From positions 2,232,001 to 2,296,000 of the forward strand of contig JAMBOW010000001.1 in assembly GCA_023715865.1 (NCBI GenBank): a stretch of 64,000 nucleotides of DNA, in the 5' to 3' direction. This DNA is from Neobacillus mesonae (GTDB lineage: Bacteria; Bacillota; Bacilli; Paenibacillales; Paenibacillaceae). Below, in pieces: positions 35,222 through 43,123 of this stretch. Below the pieces are notes generated by a model that saw only the letters and a list, made by a program, of their open reading frames with translations, was not told the DNA's origin and ran no database searches. Both the position numbers and the translations under genes were made by a program. How positions within the stretch are numbered: position 1 is the first letter of the stretch; each line of letters opens with the position of its first letter.

Positions 35222-35803
35222 CTATGCCGTAACTGTATCGCGTTGTCTGTACGGATAGTCCATTTGCTTACGAATTTGTTGAACTTCCTCATCCGGAATA
35301 AACAAGCCTAATACATACAAGCCAAGATCAATAGAGGTTGCGACTCCTCCTCCGGTAATGACATGTCCATCCCTCACCAAGCGGCACTTGACCACTTCCT
35401 TGCAATAGGGAGCAAGCAAATCATAATGAAACGGGTGAGTGGTTGCTCTTTTATCCGCCAGGAAGCCTGCAGCTCCGAGCAGCAAAGAACCAGTACATAC
35501 GGCTACTTTAAATTTCGTTTGTTCCGCTCCTTTTAACCATGCCATAAATTCATCATCATATTGAAGCGTCCTTGTTCCCATTCCTCCCGGCACAAACACC
35601 ATGTCATACTCTTTCAGATCGGGCTTTACGTTGGTTACCTTTACCGTCATGCCGTGCTCATCACTGACTTCCTCCTGAATACCGCATATATCCCAAGTCG
35701 TGTCCTGGGTTTCAGAGTAGGATCGCAGCCTGGTGATCACATCGTAGAAACCGACAAAATCCAAGAAAGTCATGCCATTGAAGACAACCAAAGCAATTTT
35801 CAC
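35222..35803 (-). CDS. DJ-1/PfpI-family protein
   Basis: A 193-residue GATase1-like protein. VFVPGGMG near residue 67 and the nucleophile elbow VAVCTGSLLLGAAGFL (Cys near 97) are typical, and GGGVATSIDLGLYVLG near 148 matches the isonitrile-hydratase/AraC-like branch. No DNA-binding domain is attached. GTG 35803 is preferred as start because GAGAGGTG lies 6 bases upstream and overlaps the earlier GTG at 35812. The function is not assigned; some relatives hydrate isonitriles. Confidence 0.88.
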   Translation of the reverse strand: MKIALVVFNGMTFLDFVGFYDVITRLRSYSETQDTTWDICGIQEEVSDEHGMTVKVTNVKPDLKEYDMVFVPGGMGTRTLQYDDEFMAWLKGAEQTKFKVAVCTGSLLLGAAGFLADKRATTHPFHYDLLAPYCKEVVKCRLVRDGHVITGGGVATSIDLGLYVLGLFIPDEEVQQIRKQMDYPYRQRDTVTA

Positions 35804-35918
35804 AAGAAACACCTCTCTAAGTTAGAATCTTGAAAAGGTACTACCTATTATTATAGATTATTTCTAATTTTTTACCATAATGGATCATTCACCAATGAAC
35901 CGCCCCTCCGAATCAGCT

Positions 35919-36126
35919 AACCATCTGAGATAGGTGGAGGGCTCTTTCCTCTTTGCCGGCTCTTTAGCGGAGGAAGCGAAATGCTCTGGGGTGAAGCGGC
36001 AGCGTTCGTATTTGGTCTGGAATGATATCCTCTTACTGCTAATCACATCATTCCAGGCCAAGGACGATCGACCGAGCATTCGCTTCCGGAGCAACCATGA
36101 GCCGGCTTACAATGGGTTTCCTGCTC
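35919..36126. repeat. Structured direct repeat, copy 1
   Basis: A 208-base element nearly identical to copy 2. It begins near CTGAGATAG and ends near GGGTTTCCTGCTC. Inside are three nested inverted arms: GCCGGCTC/GAGCCGGC, GGAAGCGAA-TGCTC/GAGCATTCGCTTCC (14 bp, one bulge) and CTGGAATGAT/ATCATTCCAG (10 bp). The whole could fold as one long hairpin. Open frames crossing it are short and I regard them as fortuitous. No IS transposase or known repeat family was recognised. Confidence 0.85.
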
Positions 36127-36220
36127 TACTTCCTCCGAACAACCCACAAGCTTCCCCGGATCATCTCACATCTTCCGTGACTTTCACAAACTAGTGGTTT
36201 CGCCTCTCCGAATCAGCATA

Positions 36221-36269
36221 CAAAACAAAAGGTCCGACTCCTGCTTCATCTCTGCAGTGTCGGACCTTT
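36221..36269 (-). terminator. Terminator of the arabinofuranosidase/zinc-ribbon operon
   Basis: AAAGGTCCGAC (36228-36237) and GTCGGACCTTT (36259-36269) pair over 11 bp, with TTTTGTTTTG following on the minus strand. It lies beyond repeat copy 2, which would therefore be transcribed with the operon. Confidence 0.8.
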
Positions 36270-36282
36270 ATACACCCTCCCC

Positions 36283-36491
36283 TACCACCTGAGATAGATG
36301 GAGGGCTCTTTCCTCTTTGCCGTCTCTTTAGCGGAGGAAGCGAAAAGCTCTGGGGTGAAGCGGCAGCGTTCGTATTTGGCCTGGAATGATATCCTCTTAC
36401 ATGCGAATCACATCATTCCAGGACAAGGACGATCGACCGAGCATTCGCTTCCGGAGCACCCGTGAGCCGGCTTACAGTGGGTTTCCTGCTC
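36283..36491. repeat. Structured direct repeat, copy 2
   Basis: Second copy of the 208-base element, about 365 bases downstream in the same orientation. It has a one-base insertion (TTACATGCGAAT against TTACTGCTAAT) and scattered substitutions. The outer arm reads GCCGTCTC, so one pair is lost there, and the middle arm has one further mismatch, but the inner 10-bp stem CTGGAATGAT/ATCATTCCAG is intact. It lies 24 bases past the zinc-ribbon gene stop. Confidence 0.85.
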
Positions 36492-36514
36492 GACCTTTAC
36501 CTAAATTGTACAAA

Positions 36515-36796
36515 TTACCTCTCCCATTTTGGCTCAAACGGATACGGACAAGTTGCCTCCAGCACCTTTGCCTTAAGAGGAATGAGACATCCGCAATATC
36601 GGCAGGTGGTCCCATACATGAAGCCATCACAGCTCCTGCACGCTGCAAGCCGCTCCTTGTACAGCTCTGCGCTCGCCTCCGCTTTGTCTGGCTTGCTCTC
36701 TGAATAGGTCTGCTCCAGCTGTGCAAGCTCTGACTCGGTAACATGTACGCTTGCAGTGCAGCCTTTACACAGCTCCGTCTCGGATCTTGTCGCCAT
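36515..36796 (-). CDS. DUF6171-like small zinc-ribbon protein
   Basis: A 93-residue protein with seven cysteines. LCKGCTAS near the start, and CRSCDGFMYGTTCRYCGCLIP near residue 53, look like two C-x2-C knuckles that would bind zinc. It is similar to small DUF6171 proteins of Paenibacillus. The function is unknown. AGGGTG lies 9 bases before ATG 36796, and the start is just inside nine bases of the arabinofuranosidase end, so the pair is probably cotranscribed. Confidence 0.7.
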   Translation of the reverse strand: MATRSETELCKGCTASVHVTESELAQLEQTYSESKPDKAEASAELYKERLAACRSCDGFMYGTTCRYCGCLIPLKAKVLEATCPYPFEPKWER

Positions 36797-36804
36797 ATTC
36801 GAAA

Positions 36805-38295
36805 TCACCCTTTCGAAGGCACGATTTTTATCACGGCAACAGAAGCGGCAGGAAGTGTGAATTGAACACTTCCCTGTTCGGCTGTAATTCCTTCCAGAGC
36901 TTTCGGCGCTATTTGCTCCGGCTCTCCAAACGTATTGTGAGCATCAAGCCGGTCAGAGACAAGCACTTGACCGCTGACTTCCACTCCACTTATACCTTGC
37001 AGATCCAAGTCCACAGAAAGAGAGTCCTGGTGGCTTAGATTACAAGCGGATACATGAATATGTCCGTTAGCATCGACGGAAGAAGAAATACTCAGCTGTG
37101 GAATCTCATCAGTTCCGTTAGAGTAGGACGGACTCACATATTGCGTTTCCAGCAGATGTGCATCCTGATGCACCTTGTACATATCAAAAACATGATAGGT
37201 TGGGGTAAGCACCATATTCGCGCCTTCAGTAAGAATCATTGCTTGAAGCACATTGACGATTTGAGCAATGTTGGCCATTTGCACACGATCTGAATGCTCA
37301 TGGAACAGGTTAAGGTTAATGCCTGCAACCAATGCATCACGCAGTGTATTCTGCTGATAGAGGAATCCAGGATTTGTGCCCGGCTCAACTTCGAACCATG
37401 TACCCCATTCATCAATGATCAGTCCGACTTTCTTCTCCGGATCATATTTATCCATAATGGCAGAGTGCTTGACGATTAACTCTTCCATATAAAGTGTTGC
37501 TTTTAAAGTAGTAAACCAGTCCTCTGCAACAAAGCCTGTTGCACTGCCTTTTTTCTCCCAAATGCCTGTGCCTGTCGTATAATAATGAAGGCTAAGCCCG
37601 TTCATATACTTTCCAGCTTCGCGCATAAGCACTTCAGTCCAGTGATAATCAGCCGTATTCGGACCGCAGGCAATTTTATAGACCGGCTCGGAAGTATAGT
37701 TCCGCACATATGTTGAATAACGGCGATAAAGATCGGCGTAATATTCCGGTCTCATGTTGCCGCCGCATCCCCAGCTTTCATTTCCGACGCCAAAATATTT
37801 GATATTCCATGGCTCTTCTCTTCCGTTTTCTGCCCGAAGACTTGCCATAGGAGACTGGCCGCCATTGTTCATGTATTCAACCCATTGCTGCATTTCGTAA
37901 ACTGTCCCGCTTCCTACATTGCCGCAGATGTAAGGCTCAGCTCCAATCAGCTCGCATAGACGCATAAATTCATGTGTACCAAAATGGTTATTCTCTTCCA
38001 CGCCGCCCCAATGTGTATTCAGCATGCGGGGACGATTCTCATAAGGGCCGATCCCATCCTGCCAGTGATATTCATCCGCAAAACAGCCGCCCGGCCAGCG
38101 AAGCACGGGAACCTGCAAGTTTTTGAGCGCAGCAATGACGTCATTGCGAATCCCATCCGTATTGGGGATCGGTGAATCGTAGCCAACCCAAATCCCTTCA
38201 TATACGCAGCGGCCGAGATGCTCAGAGAACTGACCGTAAATATTTTTGTTGATCTGACTTTTTTGAACACCCGTATGTACGACAACTTTAACCAT
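36805..38295 (-). CDS. abfA: Alpha-L-arabinofuranosidase, glycoside hydrolase family 51
   Basis: A 496-residue intracellular GH51 enzyme releasing arabinose from short arabino- and arabinoxylo-oligosaccharides. The acid/base Glu is in [11 protein letters not shown] near residue 172 and the nucleophile Glu in [13 protein letters not shown] near 291. [18 protein letters not shown] at the start and the substrate-binding [13 protein letters not shown] are standard. No signal peptide is present. GGAGG fits ATG 38295. Its promoter carries a cre-like site (see 38361). No araBAD gene is nearby. Confidence 0.95.
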   Translation of the reverse strand: MVKVVVHTGVQKSQINKNIYGQFSEHLGRCVYEGIWVGYDSPIPNTDGIRNDVIAALKNLQVPVLRWPGGCFADEYHWQDGIGPYENRPRMLNTHWGGVEENNHFGTHEFMRLCELIGAEPYICGNVGSGTVYEMQQWVEYMNNGGQSPMASLRAENGREEPWNIKYFGVGNESWGCGGNMRPEYYADLYRRYSTYVRNYTSEPVYKIACGPNTADYHWTEVLMREAGKYMNGLSLHYYTTGTGIWEKKGSATGFVAEDWFTTLKATLYMEELIVKHSAIMDKYDPEKKVGLIIDEWGTWFEVEPGTNPGFLYQQNTLRDALVAGINLNLFHEHSDRVQMANIAQIVNVLQAMILTEGANMVLTPTYHVFDMYKVHQDAHLLETQYVSPSYSNGTDEIPQLSISSSVDANGHIHVSACNLSHQDSLSVDLDLQGISGVEVSGQVLVSDRLDAHNTFGEPEQIAPKALEGITAEQGSVQFTLPAASVAVIKIVPSKG

Positions 38296-38360
38296 GATCA
38301 TACCTCCAACATGAATTAATATTAAAATAAATCCAATTACATATTTTCGAGTACGATATT

Positions 38361-38396
38361 ATAATAATCCTAATTATATTCACTGTAAACGCTTTT
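38361..38396 (-). promoter_or_regulatory. abfA: abfA promoter with overlapping cre-like site
   Basis: On the minus strand TTTACA (38389-38384) and TATTAT (38366-38361) are 17 bases apart. The plus-strand reading TGTAAACGCTTTTT (38384-38397) matches the core of the CcpA cre consensus and covers the -35 box, so binding would block the polymerase under glucose. Confidence 0.65.
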
Positions 38397-38561
38397 TTAA
38401 ATGCATTCAGAAATAATATTTATATTAATCCATTTATACATATCCAGATTGATTTTCAACTGAACATCATTCTTTAAAATAGTAGATTTCAACGAAGGGA
38501 GTCGAATGAAGCGGTATTGAACTTTCATTTATTATCCTTAAATAAAACCGGAATAAGTCAA

Positions 38562-38605
38562 TTGACAATATATCGTTAAATCAATTAAGTTAACAATATA
38601 TCGTT
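38562..38605 (+). promoter_or_regulatory. Promoter region and twin palindromic operators of the ABC exporter pair
   Basis: GACAATATATCGTT (38564-38577) and AACAATATATCGTT (38592-38605) are direct copies of a near-palindrome (reverse complement AACGATATATTGTT, 12 of 14 matching). The first overlaps a TTGACA -35 box. The form suggests a MarR- or TetR-type repressor site. No regulator gene is adjacent, so the repressor must be elsewhere. Confidence 0.55.
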
Positions 38606-38644
38606 TTGGCAAAGAATGAATACATATTACGAAAGGTGAACCTT

Positions 38645-40381
38645 ATGTCTAGACTGCTTCCTCTCCTAAAGCCTTACCTTGCGGCAAGCATTCTTGCTCC
38701 GCTGCTCATGCTTCTCGAGGTTTGCATGGATCTTCTGCTGCCGCAGCTTATGGCTAGTATTGTGGACGAAGGGATTATGAAAAATGATCTGGCCCACATC
38801 CGGGATACCGGGCTGCTCATGATCGGTGTTACACTGATCGGTCTGATCGGAGGAGTGGGCTGCTCGATATTTTCCAGTATCGCTTCCCAAAGCTTCGGCA
38901 AGGATCTTCGTATCAAGTTGTTTGAGCGCATCCAGTCTTTTTCCTTTCTTAACCTGGATGTATTGAAAACAGGCTCGCTCATTACTCGGCTGACTAATGA
39001 CGTTGTCCAGCTCCAAACTTTTGTACAGATGATCCTAAGAACGTTCGTCCGTACCCCTCTGCTGCTCATTGGCAGCCTAGTTATGGCAATCGTCATCAGT
39101 CCGAAACTAACGACGATACTGTTTGTTTCAGTGCCCGTACTTTTTCTAATCCTCTATTTTCTAATCAAACGGTCATTTCCGCTGTTTACTAAAATGCAAT
39201 CCAAGCTCGACAGCGTGAATACCGTGCTTCAAGAAAATCTATCCGGTATCCGGGTAATTAAAGCTTTCGTACGCAAAGATCATGAACAGCAAAGATTTGG
39301 CACAGCCAACGATGAATACACGGAGTCTGCTATCAAGGCAAACCGTCTCATGGCGCTGAACCTGCCGCTCATGACCTTAATTCTTAACGTCAGTATTGTT
39401 GCCGTACTCTGGTTCGGCGGTTTGCAGCACTGGGGAGGCGGTCTTGAGATCGGGAAGCTGATCGCGTTTATCAACTATGTAACTCAGCTGCTCATGTCCA
39501 TGCTCATGCTTAGCAACATGCTTGCCTTCGTCTCTCGTGCCAAAGTATCCGCTGATCGGGTAAATGAAGTGCTGGATACAAAATCCGAAATAGTCAATCC
39601 TGTCTCACCTGCTGCTCCGGATCCTGCTCTTCAAGGCAGCGTTGAATTCAAAAATGTGTCTTTTGCATACAATTCCGATTCAAGCGATCTTGTACTAAAG
39701 GATCTCAGCTTTAAGGTTGCGCCAGGTCAAACCTTCGCCATTCTGGGGGCTACCGGGTCAGGCAAGTCCTCGCTTGTCAGCTTGATCCCTCGATTATATG
39801 AAGCGCACAGCGGAGAAGTTCTTGTAAATGGAATCCGGGTGCAGGACTTTGATCTTCATCAGCTTCGGACGGAAGTTGCCATGGTCATGCAGCAGGCAGT
39901 CTTGTTCAGCGGTACTATAAAAGACAACATTCGCTATGGACATCCAGATGCTTCCGACGAGGAAATTATCCGTGCAGCAGCTGCGGCGGAGGCTCATCCT
40001 TTTATTGAAAAGCTGGAGCATGGCTATGATACGCTTCTCGGTCAAAAGGGCGTCAATCTATCCGGGGGTCAAAAACAGCGGATTTCAATTGCAAGAGCAC
40101 TGATTACAAAACCGAAGATTTTGATCTTGGATGACAGTACAAGTGCGGTAGATTTGAAAACTGAGGCAAGGATTCAGCAAGCGCTGGAGAACGAAATGAA
40201 GGATACCACACGGCTGATTATAGCTCAGCGTATCTCATCGGTCATTCGTGCTGATCAGATTATCGTATTGGAGCAAGGCAGAATCGCTGCCAAGGGCACC
40301 CATGAAGAATTAATACGTACAAGTAAAGTTTATCAGGATATTTACCGTTCCCAGCGTAAGGAGGAGTCCTCTTATGTCTGA
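38645..40381 (+). CDS. Heterodimeric ABC exporter, subunit with the degenerate ATP site
   Basis: A 578-residue half-transporter like YfiB of Bacillus. Six helices are followed by an ATPase domain with Walker A GATGSGKSS and signature NLSGGQKQR. The Walker B end reads ILILDDSTSAVD, with Asp in place of the catalytic Glu, and the switch position is Gln in IIAQRISSV instead of His. These losses mark the non-hydrolysing side of heterodimeric exporters. ATG 38645 after AAAGGTG is preferred to TTG 38606. The next gene overlaps by 8 bases. Confidence 0.92.
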   Translation: MSRLLPLLKPYLAASILAPLLMLLEVCMDLLLPQLMASIVDEGIMKNDLAHIRDTGLLMIGVTLIGLIGGVGCSIFSSIASQSFGKDLRIKLFERIQSFSFLNLDVLKTGSLITRLTNDVVQLQTFVQMILRTFVRTPLLLIGSLVMAIVISPKLTTILFVSVPVLFLILYFLIKRSFPLFTKMQSKLDSVNTVLQENLSGIRVIKAFVRKDHEQQRFGTANDEYTESAIKANRLMALNLPLMTLILNVSIVAVLWFGGLQHWGGGLEIGKLIAFINYVTQLLMSMLMLSNMLAFVSRAKVSADRVNEVLDTKSEIVNPVSPAAPDPALQGSVEFKNVSFAYNSDSSDLVLKDLSFKVAPGQTFAILGATGSGKSSLVSLIPRLYEAHSGEVLVNGIRVQDFDLHQLRTEVAMVMQQAVLFSGTIKDNIRYGHPDASDEEIIRAAAAAEAHPFIEKLEHGYDTLLGQKGVNLSGGQKQRISIARALITKPKILILDDSTSAVDLKTEARIQQALENEMKDTTRLIIAQRISSVIRADQIIVLEQGRIAAKGTHEELIRTSKVYQDIYRSQRKEESSYV

Positions 40382-42221
40382 AAAACAAGGGATGAACAAA
40401 CCTGCATTTGCTATGGCAGGGCCGGGAACTCCAGGGCAAGGAGGCGGTCAGCCGAGGGGCTCAATTAAAGTTAGGCCAAAAAATACAGGTGCCACGATCA
40501 AAAGGATATGGAACTACCTGAATAAACAGCGGTCTGCCCTCTTTATCGTCTATCTGTTTACGATTCTTAGCGCAGCCATTGCTCTTGCAGGACCCTACCT
40601 GATTGGTGTTGCAATCGATGATTACATCGTTCCCGGAGATTATACAGGACTGATTCGCATATGCCTTGTCATGCTTGCTCTTTATCTGGCTGGCAGTATG
40701 GTTACTTGGGTTCAAGCTTATGTGATGACCAGTGTATCTCAAAAAACAGTCCTTCATCTAAGAAGCGACTTGTTCGCAAAATATCAAGGCCTGCCTGTTC
40801 AATTTTTTGATACCCGCAATAACGGTGAATTGATGAGCCGGGCAACCAACGATATTGAAAATGTATCCAATACACTCAATCAAAGCGTAACCCAGCTGAT
40901 CAACAGCCTTGTTACATTGATTGGATCATTTATTATCATGATCAGCCTGAGTGTCTCTCTTACGCTGGTAGCTCTTATCAGCATTCCGCTTGCTCTGATT
41001 TCAACACGGCAAATTGTAAAGCTGACCCGGATTTATTTTAAAGGCCAGCAGCAGCAACTTGGAGACCTGAACGGCATGATTGAAGAGACAATCAGCGGTC
41101 AGAAGGTAGTTAAGCTGTACCGCCGGGAAGAAACAGAAACTGTACGGTTTAAGGAAATCAGTGAAAAACTGAACACGGTCGGAATTAAGGCTCAAATCGT
41201 ATCCGGGATGATGGGTCCTGTTATGAACATGATTAACAACCTCTCCTTTGCACTCATTGCAGCTGTCGGCGGTTGGATGGTATTTAATAATGAGATGGTA
41301 TCCGTCGGGATAGTGGTGAGTTTCCTTAACTATTCCAAACAATTTGGGCGGCCTATCTCAGAGCTTGCCAATCAATATAACCTGATCCAGTCTGCTGTAG
41401 CGGGCGCTGAAAGAGTGTTTGAAATCATGGATATGCCTTCTGAATATGATAAGGAACCAGGTAAAAAGCAGACGAAAATCCAAGGTTCTGTCCGATTTGA
41501 TCAGGTTTGCTTTCATTACAATCCGGAGAAGCCTATCTTAAGTAACATCAGCTTTAAAGCCCAGCCCGGTGAAAAAATTGCCCTTGTCGGTCCAACCGGG
41601 GCAGGAAAGACGACCATCGTCAATCTGCTCACGCGCTTTTATGATACGACGAGCGGAACAATTACGGTGGATGATGAATCGATTCAAACGCTGGATAAAG
41701 ATCACCTCCGCAAGCAGCTCGGCATGGTGCTTCAGGATGCGCATGTTTTTTCAGGCACGATCAGAGAGAACATCCGTTTCGGACGATTGGACGCGAGCGA
41801 TAACGAAGTAGAGCATGCCGCTCAATTAGCGAATGCGGACAGCTTTATTCGGCGTCTACCGGAGGGTTATGATACAGTTCTCAGCGCAGAAGGCGGGAAT
41901 TTGAGCCACGGACAGCGTCAGCTGCTGACGATTGCACGTGCTATACTTGCCGAACCGGCCATCCTGATCTTGGATGAGGCCACAAGCAGTGTGGATACCC
42001 GGACCGAGATGTATATTCAGGAAGCGATGAAGACATTGATGCAAGGCAGAACGAGCTTTGTTATTGCCCACCGGCTGAGCACGATTCAGGATGCGGATCG
42101 CATTCTATATATGGAGCATGGATGCCTTATGGAACAAGGTACGCATGAGGAATTACTCGCGCTCGGACCGGAAGGACGATACTACAAACTGTTTAACAGC
42201 CAGTTCCACCAAGCCATTTAA
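40374..42221 (+). CDS. Heterodimeric ABC exporter, hydrolysing subunit
   Basis: A 615-residue partner like YfiC. A Gly/Pro-rich N-terminal extension of about 30 residues precedes six helices. The ATPase domain has Walker A GPTGAGKTT, the intact catalytic Glu in ILILDEATSSVD and His in VIAHRLSTI, but its signature is altered to NLSHGQRQL. This pairs with the other subunit's degenerate Walker B to form the non-catalytic site, while its own Walker motifs and the partner's normal LSGGQ form the active site. The cargo is probably a drug or lipid-like compound, but not proven. Confidence 0.92.
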   Translation: MSEKQGMNKPAFAMAGPGTPGQGGGQPRGSIKVRPKNTGATIKRIWNYLNKQRSALFIVYLFTILSAAIALAGPYLIGVAIDDYIVPGDYTGLIRICLVMLALYLAGSMVTWVQAYVMTSVSQKTVLHLRSDLFAKYQGLPVQFFDTRNNGELMSRATNDIENVSNTLNQSVTQLINSLVTLIGSFIIMISLSVSLTLVALISIPLALISTRQIVKLTRIYFKGQQQQLGDLNGMIEETISGQKVVKLYRREETETVRFKEISEKLNTVGIKAQIVSGMMGPVMNMINNLSFALIAAVGGWMVFNNEMVSVGIVVSFLNYSKQFGRPISELANQYNLIQSAVAGAERVFEIMDMPSEYDKEPGKKQTKIQGSVRFDQVCFHYNPEKPILSNISFKAQPGEKIALVGPTGAGKTTIVNLLTRFYDTTSGTITVDDESIQTLDKDHLRKQLGMVLQDAHVFSGTIRENIRFGRLDASDNEVEHAAQLANADSFIRRLPEGYDTVLSAEGGNLSHGQRQLLTIARAILAEPAILILDEATSSVDTRTEMYIQEAMKTLMQGRTSFVIAHRLSTIQDADRILYMEHGCLMEQGTHEELLALGPEGRYYKLFNSQFHQAI

Positions 42222-42246
42222 TCTTGTTATAGAAGTATCCACACAC

Positions 42247-42294
42247 AAAAAGCACACATTTCTGCAGCTTATTCTTGCAGAAACGTGTGCTTTT
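42247..42294. terminator. Bidirectional terminator
   Basis: AAAAGCACAC-N2-TTCTGC pairs with GCAGAA-N2-GTGTGCTTTT around about ten bases, with A and T runs on both sides. It lies between the exporter and the convergent nuclease-like gene. Confidence 0.85.
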
Positions 42295-42300
42295 AACAAT

Positions 42301-43116
42301 TTACAGTGATACGGCTATCCCGGAATGATCGGATACAATTGGAGTTTCCCTGCCATCCAGGACGACCTTAGAAGATTTAACAGCAAGCTTTCGGCTGCTA
42401 AATACATAGTCAATACGAAGCTTTTGCTTGTTGTTCTCCCATCCGGCGATCGCTTTAACAACGGTATGCCCCTCGTCCTTCTCTTCTGCCAGCTCATAGC
42501 AGTCATGCCATCCGCTATGTGTAACATACTCATAGCCTTCGCCTTCCAGATGGGCTGCATTATTGAAGTCGCCCATAATGAATGCCGGAAGTCCATTTGT
42601 TCTTTCAAGCACGGCAAGAGACTTGTCCCATTGTCCTTTAAAGGACTCTTCATCATGCCACCATCCGAAGTGACCGTTAACAAACCAGGTCTCTTCTCCC
42701 GAGATCTGTGTTTTAATACCTAGAATTTTGCGTGTACGGTAGTTTCCATAATCTCTCATTTCCGATACATATGCTTCAAATGCGTCCACAATAGGAGTTT
42801 TGGATAAAATCGCAAGTCCTTCATCGTATTTATCAAATCCTACATGTACCGGTATATAAGTCCAATAGTAGTCCCTGCCGATTCTCTTCCGCAGTACATG
42901 TGCATAATTGTCAGCCTTGATTACCGCTTGATGATCCGTTACGTAAAATTCTTTCAGATCAGACTCCGTAAGCGGAGCTTCCGTCTTGGACTGGTTGACC
43001 TCCTGCAGAGCCACGATATCAAAGTCCTCTTCACGGATAAACTCTGCCAGCTGATCAATCTTCGTCAGCTGATCCTCTTCGATCCAGGAATGCGTGTTCA
43101 GCGTTAAAATTTTCAA
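42301..43116 (-). CDS. Endonuclease/exonuclease/phosphatase-family metalloenzyme
   Basis: A 271-residue EEP-fold protein. The metal Glu is in FDIVALQEVNQ near residue 38, WFVNGHFGWW near 147, PAFIMGDFNN near 186 holds the conserved Asp/Asn, and VSDHSGIAVSL at the end the catalytic Asp-His. The start is TTG 43116 after GGGTGA. It starts 7 bases after the PTS gene stop, so it is cotranscribed with it. It may be a phosphodiesterase or sphingomyelinase-like enzyme acting on a small molecule rather than a nuclease. Confidence 0.87.
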   Translation of the reverse strand: MKILTLNTHSWIEEDQLTKIDQLAEFIREEDFDIVALQEVNQSKTEAPLTESDLKEFYVTDHQAVIKADNYAHVLRKRIGRDYYWTYIPVHVGFDKYDEGLAILSKTPIVDAFEAYVSEMRDYGNYRTRKILGIKTQISGEETWFVNGHFGWWHDEESFKGQWDKSLAVLERTNGLPAFIMGDFNNAAHLEGEGYEYVTHSGWHDCYELAEEKDEGHTVVKAIAGWENNKQKLRIDYVFSSRKLAVKSSKVVLDGRETPIVSDHSGIAVSL

Positions 43117-43123
43117 AATTATA

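Noticed and set aside
35934..36194. Plus-strand frames of 80-105 codons across the repeats (also 36386-36703)
   Set aside because: They coincide with the repeat units and their translation shows no protein pattern; the DNA is better explained by structured repeats.
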